DNA of 64,000 nt, taken from NCBI GenBank assembly GCA_963691705.1, contig OY829538.1, forward strand, positions 29,408,836-29,472,835, given 5' to 3'. The notes below the pieces were generated by a model, which saw only the letters and a list, made by a program, of their open reading frames with translations, ran no database searches and was not told the origin of the DNA. The translations under genes were made by a program, and so were the position numbers. Shown in pieces: positions 60,950 to 64,000 of this stretch. Each line of letters begins with the position of its first letter. Position 1 is the stretch's first letter. The stretch comes from Viola odorata (Eukaryota > Streptophyta > Magnoliopsida > Malpighiales > Violaceae).

Positions 60950-62370
60950 GACGGAGTGGTAGCGATAAAGGGCAATCAAAAATTAGCGGTTGAATGTTAC
61001 CTGCTCATGACTCAAAAGAGTTGTGATAGGTATGTATGTATAACAGTGGACCCATATGAACAAGGCGATGAGAAGCGCGCTCAACCCCTTGACAAAATGG
61101 TGCCTGTACCGGTAATCGGCATAGAAAAAGCAGACTTCCTTGTTAGCGAAAGGCTCAGTTCAGAAGAAAACCTTCAGTTGGCCCGGTTATTGAACAAGTG
61201 TCGAGGAGAATTTGCATGGAAACCCGCAGACATGCCGGGTAGATCGCGAGAAATAGCCGAGCATCGACTCAACGTTGACCCTGGCGCTAAGTCGATCCAG
61301 CAAAAGTGGCGCGCGTTCTCTAAGGAAAAAGCCTTCGCTGTTGATAAAGAAGTAGCAAAGCTCCTTGACGCTAGTTTCGTCCGCGAAGTTCAGTACCCCA
61401 CCTGGTTAGCCAACCCAGTCCTCGTCCCTAAGTCCAATGGAGACTGGCGGATATGTATCGACTTCACCAATTTGAACGATGCCTGCCCCAAGGACTGCTA
61501 CCCGCTTCCCCGCATTGAACAATTAGTCGATCAGACTGCCGGGTACGCATATTTGAGTTCACTTGACGCCAACTCCGGGTATCACCAAATTCCCATGGCC
61601 ATTGAAGATGAAGAGAAGACTGCCTTCATCACTCCTACGACCACTTACTGTTATACGGTGATGCCATTTGGGCTAAAAAATGCGGGGGCGACGTTCCAAC
61701 GTATGGCAAACAAGATATTTGAAGAACAAATAGGGAGAAATGTGGAAGCCTACGTTGACGATATACTGGTAAAAAATGCTAGCTTTCAGGATCACTTGCG
61801 GGATCTAAAGGAAGTCTTTGACGTGATGAAACGCACAGCATGAAGTTGAACCCCCGGAAATGCATGTTCGCGTTTCAGACCGGAAAATTCCTGGGCTACG
61901 TGGTCAGCCAAGAAGGAATCCAGCCTAATCCGTCAAAAATTAAAGCCATACAAGACATGATATCTCCAAGAACCGTTAAGGAAGTACAAAGGCTAACAGG
62001 GCGCGTTATCGCCCTAGGGCGCTTTATTTCCAAACAAGGCGAAAAGTGTCTTCCTTTTTTCAAAGTCATACGCAAGAAAACATCCTTTGGGTGGACCCCA
62101 GAATGTGAAGAGGCGTTTGTTAGCCTAAAAGATTACCTATCGTCCGATCTGCTGCTGACCAGGCCAGAACTAGGTGATACTTTGTACCTATATCTCGGCG
62201 CTGCTGACGAAGTGGTCAGCGCCGTCCTCGTTCATGACGATAGCCACACACACCGCCCCGTGAATTTCGTGAGTCACGTTCTGAAGGATGCAGAGTTGCG
62301 ATATGCCCGAATTGAGAAAATAGCGTACGCGCTAATACAGGCCATTCAAAAAATGGACAGATACTTCTAG
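60950..62370 (+). pseudogene. Tat-C reverse transcriptase and first RNase H
   Basis: In frame with protease after the TGA. RT has FVREVQYPTWLANPVLVPKS, WRICIDFTNLNDACPKDCYP, SLDANSGYHQIPMA, MPFGLKNAGATFQRM and intact YVDD (VEAYVDDILVK). The frame is lost at about 61830-61843 (MKRTA-stop) and resumes one frame over at 61840 with MKLNPRKCMFAFQTGKFLGY. RNase H follows (LTRPELGDTLYLYLG, FVSHVLKDAELRYARIEKIA) to a TAG at 62368-62370, where the other elements have CAG (MDRYFQ). Confidence 0.87.
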
Positions 62371-63017
62371 TCTTTTTCCGTTATCGTACTTACAGATCAA
62401 CCGCTGAAAAGGATATTTCAAAAGCCTAAATCCTCGGGAAGAATGCTAATCTGGGCTCTTGAACTCGAACAATACCGGCTAAGGCATCAGTCTCGGCCAT
62501 CTGTAAAGGCTCAAATCTTGGCAGATTTTATAGCGGAATGCACCTTTACGGAAGATCCGTTAACAGACGTACCCGAAGAGGAATGGCGTGATTTGGATCT
62601 CCCGTTCCCAGAGACTTATACGGACCTCTGGATCATTCATGTAGACGGGGCTAAAAATCAAGAATCGGCTGGAGCAGGAATCTTTATAAATGGGCCGAAC
62701 GATATGCGAATACAATACGCTATCCGAATCCTGCAGCCATTATCCAATAATGTGGCAGAATATGAGGCGTTACTAGCCGGACTCCGGATAGGGAGAAGCC
62801 TTTCCTCCAAAGGTAGGCACGATACTGGAAGAACAGGAGACCTGCGTCTAAAAATTTGTGGCGACTCCAAACTAGTGATCGATCAGGTCTTGGGGCGCTC
62901 TCAAGCTTGGGAGCCCATCATGGTCCAGTATCTCGCCAAAGTGATGCGGGAGCTATTAGAAATAAAGAAAGAAGGCATGCAAGTCAGTTTTGAGCACATT
63001 CCCTGTACCCTGCCAAG
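62371..63017 (+). pseudogene. Tat-C RNase H end and second RNase H
   Basis: It continues in the frame of the preceding RNase H: VLTDQPLKRIFQKPKSSGRM, then LWIIHVDGAKNQESAGAG, NVAEYEALLAGLRIG, GDSKLVIDQVLG and VSFEHIP. The catalytic VDG, EYEAL and GDSK motifs are present. At about 63003-63017 a deletion removes the block with the last catalytic Asp (NEEADSLA in Tat-B) and shifts the frame. Confidence 0.85.
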
Positions 63018-64000
63018 ATGGCTGCAAACCTGGAAGCATCCATACCTAAAGGCGTGTATTACCGAGAATTACCTGTACCCTCCTTCATGGAAGAGCAAGC
63101 ATCTCTGTGTGTGGAAGAACTCGAGAACGACTGGCGAGTCCCCATAATCAAATACTTAAAACATGAAGAACTGCCTGAGAATATCGCTGAAAAGAAAAAA
63201 GTGCTGAGACAGGCAGCTCGCTGTACTTATTATGACGGGGACCTGGTCCGAAGATGCTTTTCGCATCCAGCGGCCAAATGCATAACGGAACAAGAGGGTG
63301 TTCACACGTTACGCGAAATTCATGAAGGGCTATGCGGTATGCATGTATCGGGCGGCACCCTGGCTGCACAAGTCTTCATATCTGGATTCTATTGGCCCAC
63401 TATACGGAAAGATTGCCACGACTATGTGCAAACTTGCCCGAAATATCAGGAGTTCTCTAAAATTCCTGGACGTCCCGCCACTGAAATATCTGAGATCATA
63501 GCCCCTTGTCCTTTTGCTAAATGGGGGATCGATATCCTGGGTCCATTTCCAAAGGCAAGGTCCCAACTAAAATTTGTAATAGTGGCAGTGGACTACTTTA
63601 CGAAGTGGGCGGAGGCTGAAGAGGTCGCTAACATCACAGCGGAAAAAACTTGGCGTTTCTTCAAGCACCAAGTTATCATGAGATTTGGCGTACCTCGTAT
63701 CCTAATCAGCGATAACGGGACACAGTTCACCAGCCAATTCTTCAAAGACCAATGCTCAGAATTCGGGATAGAGCAACGATTCTCTTCTGTGGCTCACCCC
63801 CAAACCAATGGACAGGCAGAAGTGACAAATCGGAGCATCCTCAGTGGCATTAAGAAAAATCTGGAGGGGTCTAAAAAGAAATGGGCTAATGAGCTGCCAT
63901 ACGTGATGTAGGCGTACCGCATGACCGTTAAAACCAGTACGGGAGAAACACCTTTCGCATTAGCCTTCGGTACCGAGGCTGTTACGTCGGTAGAAATCGG
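63018..64000 (+). pseudogene. Tat-C integrase, truncated by window edge
   Basis: The zinc finger is LREIHEGLCGMHVSGGTL ... CPKYQEFSKI; the last Cys is Tyr here, so zinc binding is probably lost. The core has DDE residues in GIDILGPFPKARSQ, ILISDNGTQFTSQF and NGQAEVTNRSILSG. A TAG at 63909-63911 replaces the Trp of AYRM-preceding LPYVLWAYRM in relatives. The frame then continues (AYRMTVKTSTGETPFALAFG) to the end of the window. Confidence 0.88.

Larger units (their letters stand above)
57720..64000 (+). mobile_element. Tat-C: Tat element on the plus strand, 3' end outside the window
   Basis: 5' LTR 57720-58439, primer site, leader hairpin, gag, protease, RT, RNase H, second RNase H and integrase to the window edge. 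The LTR (TGTTAC ... CTTAACA) is unrelated to those of Tat-A and Tat-B, but the leader and proteins are close. It inserted in the Athila-C protease; the left flank ends CTATCA. At least three stops, one frameshift and one deletion disable the polyprotein. Whether it also has antisense genes downstream cannot be seen. Confidence 0.88.

Overview
The window is plant nuclear repeat DNA, almost certainly heterochromatin of a flowering plant. From end to end it is nested Ty3/gypsy LTR retrotransposons and their solo LTRs. I see no ordinary host gene, rRNA, tRNA or CRISPR array. Lineages were assigned from polyprotein motifs. CRM-like chromoviruses (called CRM-A, B, D, E here) have a pol tail that runs into the LTR. 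Athila elements have FMDD reverse transcriptase, a GTGGGGATT polypurine tract and an Asp-type primer site. Tat elements have a second RNase H and a CX3HX4HX4C-type Gag motif. The species cannot be named from this.

Layout. 1-7037: CRM-D (minus), its 5' LTR holding an Athila solo LTR (4568-6173, TSD CTCGA). 7038-7957: end of a plus-strand Athila LTR, primer site and gag start. 7957-34903: Athila-1 (minus). Its RNase H is split by Tat-A (13241-34060, TSD GCACA), whose 5' LTR is split by Tat-B (18502-33660, TSD AGGCT). 34904-38412: CRM-E (plus), inserted in Athila-1 RT and cut in its protease. 38413-40947: a second copy of the 4.97-7.53 kb block. 40948-42290: an unidentified LTR-like stretch. 42291-47069: CRM-B (plus), with an Athila solo LTR in gag (42388-43738, TSD TACCT). 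47070-57719: Athila-C (minus), reduced to protease joined to integrase C-terminus, with CRM-A (47137-53217, minus) in its LTR. 57720-64000: Tat-C (plus), running off the window.

How the parts work. Each element once encoded Gag, protease, RT, RNase H and integrase. All are now broken by stops, frameshifts or deletions; CRM-A keeps the longest open pol (714 codons). Tat-B is the most unusual. Between the 3' end of pol and the 3' LTR it carries about 7 kb with four genes on the opposite strand to gag-pol. Two are tandem paralogues with spliceosomal introns and the putative gypsy-type transposon domain. Two are short and unrecognised, each with its own TATA-like box. Other signals include a leader hairpin conserved in all three Tat elements, four TGACGTCA sites at exact 25-bp spacing in the Tat-C LTR, six tandem units beside Tat-B pol, and a duplicated block that looks like recombination between a solo-LTR and a full-length allele.
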